A DNA stretch of 64,000 nt, taken from positions 310,001-374,000 of the forward strand of contig WACJ01000305.1 in NCBI GenBank assembly GCA_008973525.1. The letters are read 5' to 3'. Of the stretch, positions 25,881-36,450 are shown piece by piece; position 1 is the first letter of the stretch, and each line of letters begins with the position of its first letter. This stretch comes from Stenopsyche tienmushanensis. Taxonomy: Eukaryota; Arthropoda; Insecta; Trichoptera; Stenopsychidae. The notes under the pieces were generated by a model. The model had not been told where the DNA came from. It saw only the letters and a program-made list of their open reading frames with translations, and did not search any database. The position numbers and the translations under genes were made by a program.

Positions 25881-26329
25881 GCATGAATTCGTCGAAATCT
25901 ACGCGATATTATATCAGGGAATCTTCTAATATACTATTGCTTTGGGTAGATGCAGTCTACGAGCAGGACGGCATTATGTCTCAAATTCTAGTGCTAGACG
26001 TATGATGTGATTGTTATGACCGCTTAAACATGCGGCGATACTTAAATTTAACCTTTTCGTTAGTGAGCAAATTTAAAATCGATGAAGTCGTTGATGTCAT
26101 AATCGCTTTACACCGATTACTTTCTGTCAGCTCCTAATCAGCGTAAGACAATCTTCAATTCGAGGCAGAGTCAATTGTAAATGAACACTTGATAGTGCAT
26201 ACAAGACCACGCCATTTCTTTACATAAACAATGCACAAAAAATCGATTCATTTGCTCTTCCTTTAGAAGGAAATGATAATTGGACAAAGACTCATTCAAC
26301 ACGCAGCGAAGAACAGCAAGCAGTTAAAA

Positions 26330-26783
26330 AAACAAACACTCTCGATAACACACAATATTCAGTCGTTTCTTTGCGTAAACACATTTGAAATCGAAATCAT
26401 TATAAGTCGATAAATTTGGGCTTAACGATCTATACAATCATGCGATGCATGCGAGAAAGCTCTCCGTCTCAGTCTCCTGAACTGCGCTAAGTTCTCTCTG
26501 TCTCTGTCCGCCTCGGAGCTTCAATGCACAATAGTGCTCTTTCTGAATAGTGAAGGTCATATCGAAGACCCTTCGATAGTACTCCCATAGAGTTTAAGTA
26601 ACATAAAAATGCAGTTGAAATCGATTTATTATATCATTATTAGTCGATAAATTTGGGTTAATAATCGATACAATCGTACGATGTACGCAATATACTCTTT
26701 CCGTTTCTGTTTTTCTCCAAGCTCAATGTTTAAAAATGCTCTTTATGAGTCACTGGAATTAGGACACAATACTGTCAGTAGTG
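26330..26783 (-). repeat. Two tandem, diverged copies of TTAA-family R-C 5' region
   Basis: Two units at about 26335-26530 and 26600-26783 share blocks such as AGTCGATAAATTTGGG, ACAATCnTnCGATGnAnGC and a TCTCCGTCTC-like tract. They match 55420-55640, where the sequence runs to a GGGTTAA terminus. The second unit ends TCACTGGAATTAGGACACAA and is then interrupted by the pogo-like element at 26786. Confidence 0.6.
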
Positions 26784-26785
26784 TA

Positions 26786-27546
26786 CAGTGAAACCTCGAT
26801 TATACGTTTTCCAAGGGATCCTGGAAAAAAACGGTAATTGCGGGAAACGGTGAACGCGGGAAAGCTTCAAATAATAACAATCAAGTAAAATCTTAAAAAA
26901 ACATTTATTTATTAGTTACTTGTATATACTGTATATAAAAAAGCATTTTTTAAAAAACTCCTTTTTGTTTGTTTGCTTCTTTGTTGTTTGGCACTTTAGA
27001 CCCGATCCACACTATGGTGCCGGTAACGGTTCGATCTCGCTCTCGGTCTCGGTCCGGTCAAATATTCTCATACAAAAAAGAGAATTGGAACGATCCGATA
27101 GTGTGAATACTCTAATTGTTTCTTGTATAAGAATATCTGATCGGACCGGGATCGGAGCGAGGTCGAACCGTCAACGACACCATAGATAGTGTGGATCGGG
27201 TCTTAATCGGAACAAAGACGCCTCAAACTCGCGTTCTTTTCTAAGAGCGGATTCATCGATTTCCTTGGAATAGAAAAATGATTTCATTTTTTCCAACCTG
27301 CATTCGGCTGTGTCAAACTTTCTTGCCGAGATACGGAGAAATATGCAATAAAAACGGTCAATCGGGATAATATTTGTGACGGGACCAAAATATTTAAACG
27401 ATTTATCGAGGAAATCGGTAAATCGGGGAACGGTCAATGCGGGATTATTTAACATTGTTCTTATGGAAGTTTGACGGGACTATAAAAAATAAACATTCCA
27501 TCCTGGAAAACGTATTATGCGAGAACGGTTGATCGAGGTTCCACTG
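26786..27546. mobile_element. Pogo-like non-autonomous element carrying a nested MITE
   Basis: The ends CAGTGAAACCTCGATTATAC on the left and the complement of CAGTGGAACCTCGATCAACC on the right are inverted repeats. TA flanks both sides (26784-26785 and 27547-27548). Inside, short motifs such as AACGGTNAANGCGGG recur near both ends. About 204 bp of its length is the Harbinger-like MITE at 26999. No transposase frame was found. Confidence 0.85.
26999..27202. mobile_element. Harbinger-like foldback MITE, copy 1
   Basis: A 204-bp near-palindrome. The left arm starts GACCCGATCCACACTATGGT and the right arm is its complement. It is flanked by TTA on both sides (26996-26998 and 27203-27205). A 3-bp TTA/TAA duplication is characteristic of PIF/Harbinger. 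The arms pair over roughly 70-80 bp. It sits wholly inside the pogo-like element, so it inserted later. Short frames reading through it are not genes. Confidence 0.85.
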
Positions 27547-27739
27547 TAGTGCTAAATAAAAAAGTCTAGGAGCGCTGATTAATTATAACATTTTAGTACC
27601 CCTCCCCTACCAGCAGTGATACAAATTTTGCACCAAGTTTCCAACCAAACATTTCTCTGATACATAGTTACAAAAACTATTTTATTATATTTAAGTTAAA
27701 AAAATACAATTTATATTATGCAAAATTTCCAAATCGTCT

Positions 27740-27810
27740 AGAAAAAAGTGTGATCGTTCTGAATCACTGAAGTTCGGACACAACACTGTGTCTTACCTCT
27801 TAAGGGTTAA
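27740..27810 (-). repeat. TTAA-family R-C terminus
   Basis: TCACTGAAGTTCGGACACAA followed by CACTGTGTCTTACCTCTTAA and GGGTTAA at 27804-27810. The same terminal pattern ends the copy at 55651-55654 and, inverted, starts the one at 32686. Confidence 0.65.
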
Positions 27811-27939
27811 TAAATCGATGCTCGAATGCTCAAAATCTATAAATGATCCCGTAGCACAGCGTGTCTTTAGGCAATAAAATATATAAGTCAAATAAACTTT
27901 TTATGTAATATCTCTAAAGCTGCTGGCGGTAAAAAGGTT

Positions 27940-28248
27940 AAAAGGTACGGTGTCGAGCGGCTGAAGAAACGAGTGGTGTGCGGGCCGCTCGTGCGAGTTG
28001 AAAGTCCCTGTGCGCGCGCGCGTAGTAGCTTCTAGTAACATCGTCCAAATTTACGAGTCGAGTAAATCGTGCGGGGAGGGGTGTGGAGAGGTGGGGGGCA
28101 GGCAGGGGCCGAGGGGACGACTGCTTCAGTCAGCGAGTGTTCGCTGTAGCGCGTGTGCGTTTTTTGTGTGTCGTCGCTTACGTCGTCTCAGTCGCGGTGT
28201 TTCCGTCTCGAAGGTCTACGCGCCTCCTCGCCTCCCCGCCGGCCAACG
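27940..28248 (+). promoter_or_regulatory. CpG-rich promoter/5' leader region of the 29.3-kb gene
   Basis: Base composition shifts sharply to GC-rich with many CpG dinucleotides, including a GCGCGCGCGCG run near 28012. Two arthropod-type initiator motifs, TCAGTC, occur at 28126-28131 and 28188-28193. No convincing TATA box lies 30 bp upstream, so this looks like a TATA-less initiator promoter. A good splice donor, AACG/GTGAGC, sits at 28248/28249. The transcription start is inferred, not shown. Confidence 0.45.
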
Positions 28249-29102
28249 GTGAGCGCCCTCGCGGCTCTCCCGCGGACCCCGCGGGACTCGCGGGTCCGGC
28301 GGAGCCGACGGGGCCGCCGCCCCAACTTTGCCCTGTTTACTTTCTGTGGCCGCCACCCCCACCACGCCGTCCGCGCCCATACACCAACGCGACGCGGTTT
28401 GTTTTGATGCCAACAACAACAACACCGCCATACCCCTCATAACACAACAAATCGATACATTTCCACCGGATCAGATCGTCCGTTACTCCGTCGATAACGG
28501 TCCAGCTCCGAATCCATCCCGAAATGCGACAATAACAATCGCGCCCGAACGATCACATCGGGGCGTCGCGTGGACCCATTTTCATTTTCCGATCGCCCTT
28601 GTTTATTTACGCGGCGTCCATTTTGGCGGCAACTATATTGCGCAATATTCTCGTCAATTCCAAACACAACAAATGCACGCCACCCTGATCGGATCGATCC
28701 GCCACCTCCCGAGAGCCAGACGCCATCGATCGCCCAAAAAAGATACAAATTCATAAATATTCTAAATATTCTAATCGAATTTTCCGTTAAAAAAAATGGC
28801 ATCTGTCGAATAAATTGCGCCGGAAACTATTTTGGCGCCATCGAGCTTTGAGCGGCGCGACGTCCGAACATAAATACATTCGTCTCTTTGATCGCCTCCT
28901 ATTGCAAATTTTATTCATATAACGCATCCTTGACATTAGATTAAAAAACTAGAAACACGCGCGAACATATTTTCATTTGGAATTCCAAAATCGACCCACC
29001 AGATCCGATCTTCGGACGTCGACTTTCGCATTGTCGCCGTCGCTCCATCGTCACTCCACAAACGGAACCGTTTTCGTCTCTCATCGTCTACTGTCATTTC
29101 AG
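28249..29102 (+). other. Possible 5'-UTR intron
   Basis: It is bounded by a GTGAGC donor at 28249 and a TCATTTCAG acceptor ending at 29102, preceded by a pyrimidine-rich tract. If spliced, a leader exon ending at 28248 joins 29103. The leader may instead be unspliced. Open frames of 119-142 codons here (28083-28442, 28328-28756) are overlapping, mixed-strand and GC-driven, and are not called as genes. Confidence 0.35.
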
Positions 29103-29304
29103 GTGTCGACAATCCGACGCTTCGAGTGCGCTATAGTGAACAAAAACCGCTCGAAAGGCGCGTCCTTTAACTTAAACAAATAAAAAAAAACAGTGCGTAA
29201 AACAGTGCCAAGCGAAATATTGCAAAACACAACATAATTGAATTTTGCATGTGAAAATGTGTCAGTTTTATTTACTCTCGTACGTGTCGTTGAACACTGC
29301 CTAA

Positions 29305-29378
29305 ATGGAGTTGAACATCGAAAACGCGAACAGGCCGCAGTGCCGCACTTGGCCGTTGCTTTTCAGCGAAGACTATGG
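29305..29378 (+). CDS. First coding exon of an unidentified host gene
   Basis: The ATG at 29305 is preceded directly by an in-frame TAA (29302-29304), which fixes the start. The exon encodes 24 residues, MELNIENANRPQCRTWPLLF plus SEDY, and two bases of the next codon. It then meets a consensus donor, GG/GTAAGT, at 29378/29379, leaving phase 2. The next supported acceptor in the matching phase is at 59093/59094. I do not recognise the N-terminus. R-P-x-x-x-T-W-P superficially resembles the first AKT site region of FOXO proteins (RPRSCTWP) but lacks the Arg at -3, so that is not a call. Location just downstream of the GC-rich leader supports it being the true first coding exon. Function unknown. 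Confidence 0.6.
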
Positions 29379-30142
29379 GTAAGTTCATCAAATTCCCATA
29401 AGAATCCCATATAACAGACTTAAATTCTCATACGAAACATCAAAATCATTGACTATGCATCCGAATCGATACAATTATTCGTAAGAGACGCGTTATTCAA
29501 AAAATAGACATCGCGCTCGAATTCCAATACGATTCCCACGAACGAATTGCGCACGAAAATCGCATTGTTGCATCATAAAAACGCAGAAAACGCAACCCAA
29601 AATTACGCCAAAATCATGATAATATCCGATGCAATTAAAAAAAAATATATACAAATTCACCATGCGACGCGGTGACAATAATATTCAACGGGGGGAGGAG
29701 TTTTTTTTTTCGACGTCATACTCCGCCAATCGCTTTCGAGGCTTTCTTCGATCGATCGATGTGAAAATATCGATTTTTAAAAATGCGGATCGAATCCTGG
29801 ACGTATTTAGCTTGCGAATAAATTCGAAATTATTTTTTCGTAATTGTTTTATTTGCATAAATTCGATGATTTTGTGTCATTAGCGATTTGTCAGCTACCG
29901 CGCGTAATCGATTTCTAATGGATGCATTCAAAATTGCAAAATGTTTGAATTGTTGCCCGCATTTATCCCGTTCGATTCTAAATCATTTTTTAATTGAGTC
30001 TAAATTTAAGCTAATTTCCAGCGCATTCGCTATTCTGATATGAGAATATTTTTGGATTGTATAGATGTCGGTTTTTATCAACTTCAAATAAGATTTTGGT
30101 ATTTTTTTAAATGTGAATACTCTAAAAACACTGTCTTATTTA

Positions 30143-30173
30143 TCATCTGGAATATGGAAAATATTCCAGATGA
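30143..30173. repeat. Perfect 13-bp-arm palindrome at a deletion junction
   Basis: TCATCTGGAATAT, a 5-base loop, then ATATTCCAGATGA. Copy 2 has about 130 bp of other sequence at this point, so the palindrome marks where copy 1 lost sequence. Confidence 0.9.
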
Positions 30174-30277
30174 TGAATTATTTTGATAATATGTATAATT
30201 TTTACGTTTTATTCCTTTTTCCGTTCTACACCTTTTTAATAATCTACAACAGGCGAAATAAGACATAAAAGGCTATC

Positions 30278-31110
30278 ATATATTTACGGATAGGTTTTAC
30301 ACCAATCCAACTCTTGCTGGAGAACTCTTGAAAAGGAAATGTTTTCTCAATGGCACGATAATGACCAACAGAAAGGATTTACCTAATCATATTAAAAAAA
30401 AAACCAAGATTAGCTGTGGAACGAAAGATAGCATACAGAAACAAGATACTTTAGTATTAGCTTGGCGAGACAAAATAATAGTCACAATGCTCAGTACAAA
30501 TCATACGTCAACTTCCCAATCAATGAGAAGAATAGCAAGGACTACTCCATAACAATCTAATCAAGATGAGCTAATAAACAAGCCAGTAGTCATTTTAGAT
30601 TACATTAAAATATGGGCGGGGTGGACACGGCAGATTAATACGCAACATCATATTGTTTCATGCAAATGACTGAAGTGTTGGAAAAAGTTATTTTTTTAGA
30701 CTTTTGAAACATCGATTGTAAACTCTTATATTTTATACAAGGAATATGAAATCAAAGTAAATAGAAAACCGCCAATAAATCATAAAAAATTCGCTGACAA
30801 TTGTTGATGCAACTTATTGGTAACATTTGCGATTTTACGAAGTCCAAATTGGGACGATTGTCATCAACTGATCACGATCAACGGTTAGATGAAAGTCCTC
30901 ATTTTATTTATAGTAGATCAGGGAGGAATTATAGAGATTTTATGGTGTGTTCAGATTGTGAAACTAAAAAAGGATGAAAGCGAATGCTATATTTTTGCGA
31001 CATTTACGAAAGGAAATCAGCGCTTCATACTGAAGATTGCTTCAAAAAATATCATATATTACATGATTACAAAAATTAATACATCAAATAAAATGCCTAA
31101 TATACTTAAT
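30278..31110 (+). pseudogene. piggyBac transposase C-terminal half, copy 1
   Basis: In order: GYHIFTDRFYTNPTLAGELL (about 30271-30330, with the second catalytic Asp in the TDRFYT motif), CFLNGTIMTNRKDLPNHIKK, DTLVLAWRDKIIVTMLSTNH, then KPVVILDYIK and GGVDTAD (about 30580-30636, the third catalytic Asp region). A 1-base deletion breaks the frame just before GGVDTAD, and a TAA follows TAD. The distal part (from about 30886) keeps RLDESPHF, CSDCETKK and ESECYIFCDIY...EDCF-like pieces in shifting frames, matching the C-terminal cysteine-rich domain. The first third of the protein is not recognisable. The 74-codon frame at 30328-30552 is the best-preserved piece. Inactive. Confidence 0.85.
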
Positions 31111-31710
31111 AAACGTCCTGCATAACAAAATACTATTTTTTTTAATTCATACAAACATTTTTTTAAGAAATTCGCACAAAATCGCTTAGAGTTGGTGGAA
31201 ACTTTTATGAAAAAATCTTGGAACCCAAAGAGTTTGTTGGTTTTTTACTAGCAGATTATTTCTTTAAATCCTTTTAAATCCTCTTTGTTAAATTAGATCA
31301 TCCAAAAAGTCCTCGAATATATCATATTAATGAAGAATATGGATGCTGAAATTCTCTCAGCCACCACACAAGGAAGCATACGGATCTTAACTCCATTCAT
31401 GTATCAGTTTATAACTTCTCTGAATGCTCTTAAGTGTCTAAGTGACCTTATCATGAATCAAAACATTGCTCAGACAAATCAGAGATAACGAAACTCAATA
31501 TAAAAATATGCGGTCGTTCCACATTCGCCATCCAAAACACCGTGGCGAGTCAGTCGCCTTTTGAGAGTGAAGAAATCGACAAGCTTCGGAGATACTTCGC
31601 AGAATTTCAAATAAAGCTTTACAAATTACGCTTAACTGTAATTAGGCATTTTCTTTAAGATATTCCAAGATAATACTCAAAAATGGCAAAAAGAATGTCA
31701 CCGAAAGAAG

Positions 31711-31980
31711 TGCAGTTCTTAAGCAAAATTTCTTTCGCGGACCCCTCAAATTTTTTTGGCGGGCCCTATCCCAATCCTTCTGGATTTATTTTTCAAACAA
31801 ACAAACATTTCTTGATCAGATATTGGTCAAAATAGATCTTCTTACAATATTTTCTGTATACAATTCCATGAAAATATTGTGTTCAATTATAGATAAATGT
31901 TTTTTTTATATTTTCGCGGACCCCCGGCAATAGTTTCGCGGACCCCCAGGGATCTTCGGACTCCAGCTTAAGAACCGCTA
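31711..31980. mobile_element. hAT-type non-autonomous element
   Basis: The left end GCAGTTCTTAAG (31712-31723) and right end CTTAAGAACCGC (31967-31978) are inverted repeats with one mismatch. Next to them are TTTCGCGGACCCC-like blocks on both sides (31733, 31912, 31935), a pattern common at hAT MITE ends. About 270 bp long with no coding frame. The 8-bp target duplication was not resolved. Confidence 0.65.
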
Positions 31981-32685
31981 GTCTAAACATACATCCAATG
32001 TCAATAAAGAATTGATAAATCTTATTTATCCTTCACATAATCGTGCTCGTTTTGTATCAGTGCTCTTTCAATGGAAATTAATTCCGACCATAACGACACC
32101 CGCGTCCAAATTTATTACGTCCGCAAAGGGTTAATATGTGCAATCAATAAAAATATGCAAAATTCGCCGTGAAAAATCGAGTGTATAATTGTATTAAATG
32201 GGAATGATATTAAAAAAACGCCTCTTCATTATCCATTGGGGGTCCATCTTTCGTTATCCTCATTCGGTGGGTGGTCTGGGTGAATTTATAGATTTATTCA
32301 GCGAACTTATCGATTAAAAATCGCGTGCTTTTAAAGACCGCGTAGATTTCTTAGAAGACGACAATTTCGAGATAAAGGCGCCGTATTACTTTCGCAGCTT
32401 TCCGTTTTGAAGATTCATCTTTATTATTTCCACGACGAGCTCAAAACTATATAGACAATGTTATGGAATCATTTTGGCTGCCATTTTTCAGATATCGTCC
32501 TTATTCTCGTCATGTTCCATGAATTTTATATAGGAATCACCATAAGCTAAAGTATTTATTTATAAAAAGAGCATACGAAACGGATTTAGTACTTGAGAGG
32601 TCCTTGGTGCAATTTAAGTTTGAGACCCTCAACTCATTTTGCTATTACGAAATCGCTATTATGCGACATATAGAGAACGATCTAG

Positions 32686-32830
32686 TTAACCCCTTAAATA
32701 TAATATTGTGTCCGAATTCCAGTGATTCAGATTGATTGCTTACTTGAAGATATGACCGAATATTTTGTGCCATCATGTTTATTTAAATACAAGCTTCATA
32801 CACGCTGCGATGGTCCTGATAGATAAGTGG
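32686..32830 (+). repeat. TTAA-family R-C 5' end, + orientation
   Basis: TTAACCCCTTAAATATAATA, then TTGTGTCCGAATTCCAGTGA, then GACCGAATATTTTGTGCCAT and a segment with CTTCATACACGCTGCGATGG. The later parts align with the reverse complement of about 55360-55480, and the terminus with 27740-27810. It is the 5' end of a piggyBac-like element whose remainder is missing. Confidence 0.6.
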
Positions 32831-34981
32831 ATTTGTACCGATGATAAGTGGCGGACAAGCAAATATAGCATATTTTTTAAGCAATTTCTTGAATGCCTCG
32901 GATCAAAAACTTTGAAGCCTCCCTGAGTTTTTTAGGTCCTAGACGCGCGCCTATAGTTAAATCCGCCACTGAGATAGCACTAAATCCCGCGGATTAAAAT
33001 GTCTTTTTTTGCACATACAACATTTTTGATACGCGTTTATAGATCGATCATTTGTTATAGATTTATCTTGCATTTTATCCTTCGAGCTGTAGCGGTATTA
33101 ATTCTGATACCGCACAAATCTCAGAGCAATATTTGCCTCAATAAAAGCAAGCATCATTGTATAATTATAGACTATTTTTTTAATATATTTTTAAAATTGA
33201 CGGCGATGATATTTTAAAATTTGATGATTCATAAGCGAAAATAAATGGTTTAATCAAAATTTAATCAAACAACACGCTCTATCATGTCACTTGTTGTTCG
33301 ATGTTGGTGATGTTTAACGAAATTCTCAATGAATTTTAAATTACATCAAATATGCATGATGTTCAGGGAGTGCATTATTTTTACAAATTCAAGAATATTC
33401 CTCTTATTTTGGAGATTTTTTCGAGAGGTCTTCAATGAGTTAAAAGCGACATTGAAGACAACAGATCATGTTATCCTTCATTGCCCAAACATGTTTTCCC
33501 CTTGTAATATTTTGGCATGGAATTCAAAGAACTTTTTGATAGATTGGGGTTCAATGGAATCCATCCTGTTTATCAGGACGAGTCAATAAGTACTATTTAT
33601 TCGATGGAATTCTTAGATTTATGATGATTAATATTCATAAAACGGTTATCTATCAGGGTTGTCACACGAGTCGATTTTTTTCCAGAATTTGCAATTATTG
33701 CGCACTTAATTTATGATGTGCCGATTGCGTCGATAAGATCTCATAAATCAATTTGTCATTGCTGCTCTTTTTCGAAGGTTCCCATCGGAAATGCGTCGAA
33801 ATTGATGCGATAATATTGGCACGAGCCAAGACCAAAATAGGAGCACGACGATCGAAAGCGATGTAAGTGTTCCAAGTGAGTGGAACAATACGATTTGTTG
33901 CATATTTACATATGTGCTGCTCTTATTGTTATCATCGTTTTTTTTTGTTGTTGTAATTTTGAGCTTATCTCGCATGAATTGACTGTTATTGTGACCTCCG
34001 CTTATCGGAAGATTCGTTCAATTTTTCTGTTTTTGTTATTTTGAGCCACGAGATCCGCCATGAAGTTTATCGCCTAATCTAAATCACTCACATTATCTGC
34101 GTATTTTTGTTTCTGTAATTCACAAACAAGAGTTACATGTAAATTTAGGGTTATGTAAATCGTTCGAGCTGGTTTATGGCCGAAAGTTGATTGACCGATT
34201 TTTTTAATTTCGCAAATCTGCTCAGGCGAATATGATGTTACATGACATGGTATAATAATTTTGGACGATCGTGCTTTGCTTTTATCACCAATGTAAATAC
34301 GACGCAACGCGCACATGATCTGGTCTTCAAAATACTGGCATTCTTGGAATTCGTATTATTTTCCGTAATTACGATAGTTTAAATGCTATCTCTCGATAGT
34401 TATCCAAAGATGTCGAAGACAGATAATAGTTATCTTTATTTTTAAACTATTGACTAAGACATTGACAATTTATACAGACAATATTACGTAATTTATACAC
34501 ATTGTTTCTGATGTTAACACTCTGTAAGCTGGAAATGCATGCCATCAGATATATCATAATTATATCGGCCATTCTCAAATCAATGCACACTTTGAAAACA
34601 AATACATCATCTATAATGATGAACTCTGCTATCAAATACATTCCAATATATTTTTGTCGTTGTTTTTGCAATATATAATCCGGCACTATTGACGCAATAA
34701 TTCAGCGCTACAATCAGATATTAGAAAGATATGTGAAATTGACACGCAAAAATGTATTCTTCGATAACGATTCATAATAACAATATTCCGAGAAAAGCCT
34801 GATTGATAATTGATAGCGCGAAGCTGTTTTTTTGTATTTTCTATAGTGTTTTCATTCTGAAAAAATGTGTATTTCGATACTTCAGTCATTTAACCTCTTC
34901 AATGCGCGACGTATTTAACAAATCTGATTTAAAAACGAGACGATGTTATGTGATCTAGCAATCTTGCTTGTATTTATCAGG

Positions 34982-35091
34982 CCAGTCCAAAAGTTCGTGC
35001 GCATTTTTGAAAAATTTTACATTAGATGTCACAAGTTTTCGTAAACATCGGACGCATATTAGTACCCATAGATCCACGAACTTTTGGATTG
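34982..35091. mobile_element. Mini mariner-type MITE
   Basis: The left end CCAGTCCAAAAGTTCGTG and the right end CACGAACTTTTGGATTG are inverted repeats of about 17 bp with one mismatch. They enclose about 75 bp. Length and termini fit a mariner-derived MITE. A TA duplication is not preserved, so the ends may be slightly misplaced. Confidence 0.65.
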
Positions 35092-35128
35092 AATGCTTCA
35101 GATGAACATAATATTAGTTGATACTCAT

Positions 35129-36450
35129 TTAACCCTTACAACTCCTATGGCCACTACGTGTGGCCGATTTTTTCTCGGGCAGTTTTTATGAACTTTAAAT
35201 AAGATATTGATATTTTTTTAAATGTAAGAATCAAGTGAATACTCTAAAAATACTGTCTTATTGGCTGGCCATTAATTTGTCATTTGGAATATGGAAAATA
35301 ATTGATTCAGAGGAATTGAATCGGTGCAGGCAGAGTATAAAACAATAGTCTGCGTCGAGTTGTGGCGCAGTGAACATCTTGAAAATTATTTGTGTCCAGT
35401 AATTCAATATTATTTTGATAATACGTATAATTTTTACGTTTTATTCATTTTTCGTACTACACCTTTTTAATAATCTACAACAGGCTAACTAAGACATAAA
35501 AGGCATTATCATATATTTATGGATAGGTTTTACACCAATCCAACTCTTGCTGGAGAACTCTTGAAAAGGAAATGTTTTCTCAATGGCACGATAATGACCA
35601 ACAGAAAGAATTTACCTAATCATATTATAAAAAAACAAGATTAGCTGTGGGACGAAAGATAGCATACAGAAACAAGATACTTTAGTATTAGCTTGGCGAG
35701 ACAAAATAATAGTCACAATGCTCAGTACAAATCATACGTCAACTTCCCAATCAATGAGAAGAATAGCAAGGACTACTCCATAACAATCTAATCAAGATGA
35801 GCTAATAAACAAGCCAGTAGTCATTTTAGATTATATTCAAAATATGGGCGGGGTGGACACGGCAGATTAATACGCAACATCTTATTGTTTCATGCGAACG
35901 ACTGAAGTGGTGGAAAAAGTTACTTTTTTGGACTTTTGAAACATCGATTGTAAACTCTTATATTTTATACAAGGAATATGAAATCAAAGTAAATGGAAAG
36001 CCGCAAATAAATCATAAAAAAAATCGCTGACAATTGTTGATGCAACTTATTGGTAACATTCGCGATTTTACGAAGTCCAAATTGGGACGATTGTCATCAA
36101 CTGATAACGATCAACGGTTAGATGAAAGTCCTCATTTTATTTATAGTAGATCAGGTAGGAATTATAGAGACTGTATGGTGTGTTCAGATCGTGAAACTGA
36201 AAAAGTATGAAAGCGAATGCTATATTTTTGCGACATTTACGAAAAGAAATCAGCGCTTCTTTCTGAAGATTGCTTCAGAAAATATCATATATTACAAAAA
36301 TGAATACATCAAATAAAATGCCTAATATACTTAATAAACGTCCTGCATAACAAAATACTATTTTTTTTAAATTCATACAAACATTTTTTAAGAAATTCGC
36401 AAAAAATCGCTTGGAATTGGTGGAAACTTTTAAGAAAAAATCTTGGAGCC
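35129..36450 (+). mobile_element. piggyBac element, copy 2 (defective)
   Basis: The left end starts TTAACCCTTACAACTCCTAT with a subterminal palindrome GGCCACTACGTGTGGCC (35149-35165), a piggyBac-like arrangement. It aligns with copy 1 from about 35205 to the common end near CTTGGAGCCCCAAA. No right terminal GGGTTAA was found. Between about 35290 and 35410 it has sequence deleted from copy 1. Confidence 0.8.
35510..36300 (+). pseudogene. piggyBac transposase C-terminal half, copy 2
   Basis: The same protein pieces as copy 1. It has DRFYTNPTLAGELLKRKCFL at about 35522, then a deletion/frameshift after NHI (35625). KPVVILDYIQNMGGVDTAD then reads in frame (about 35810-35870), so this copy keeps the region copy 1 lost by frameshift. 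A TAA immediately follows TAD, as in copy 1. Downstream, RLDESPHFIYSRSGRNYRDC and CSD...ECYIFCDIY cover the cysteine-rich C-terminal domain, with breaks. Sharing of the same nonsense codon suggests both descend from one already defective source. Inactive. Confidence 0.85.

Larger units (their letters stand above)
30071..31225 (+). mobile_element. piggyBac element, copy 1 (defective)
   Basis: It aligns with the copy at 35129-36450 over about 1.1 kb, with only scattered differences. Relative to copy 2 it lacks the TTAACCC left end and about 130 bp at 30143-30173, where a perfect palindrome sits instead. It carries a piggyBac transposase C-terminal half. Confidence 0.8.

Noticed and set aside
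26920..27455. Open frames over the MITE, with a translation shared with 49609-49833
   Set aside because: The shared peptide arises because both lie in copies of the same foldback MITE, not from a conserved protein.
28083..28756. Overlapping 119-142-codon frames in the CpG-rich leader
   Set aside because: GC-rich sequence lacks stop codons by composition. Frames occur on both strands, are Pro/Arg-rich and match no family. A good splice donor cuts through one of them.
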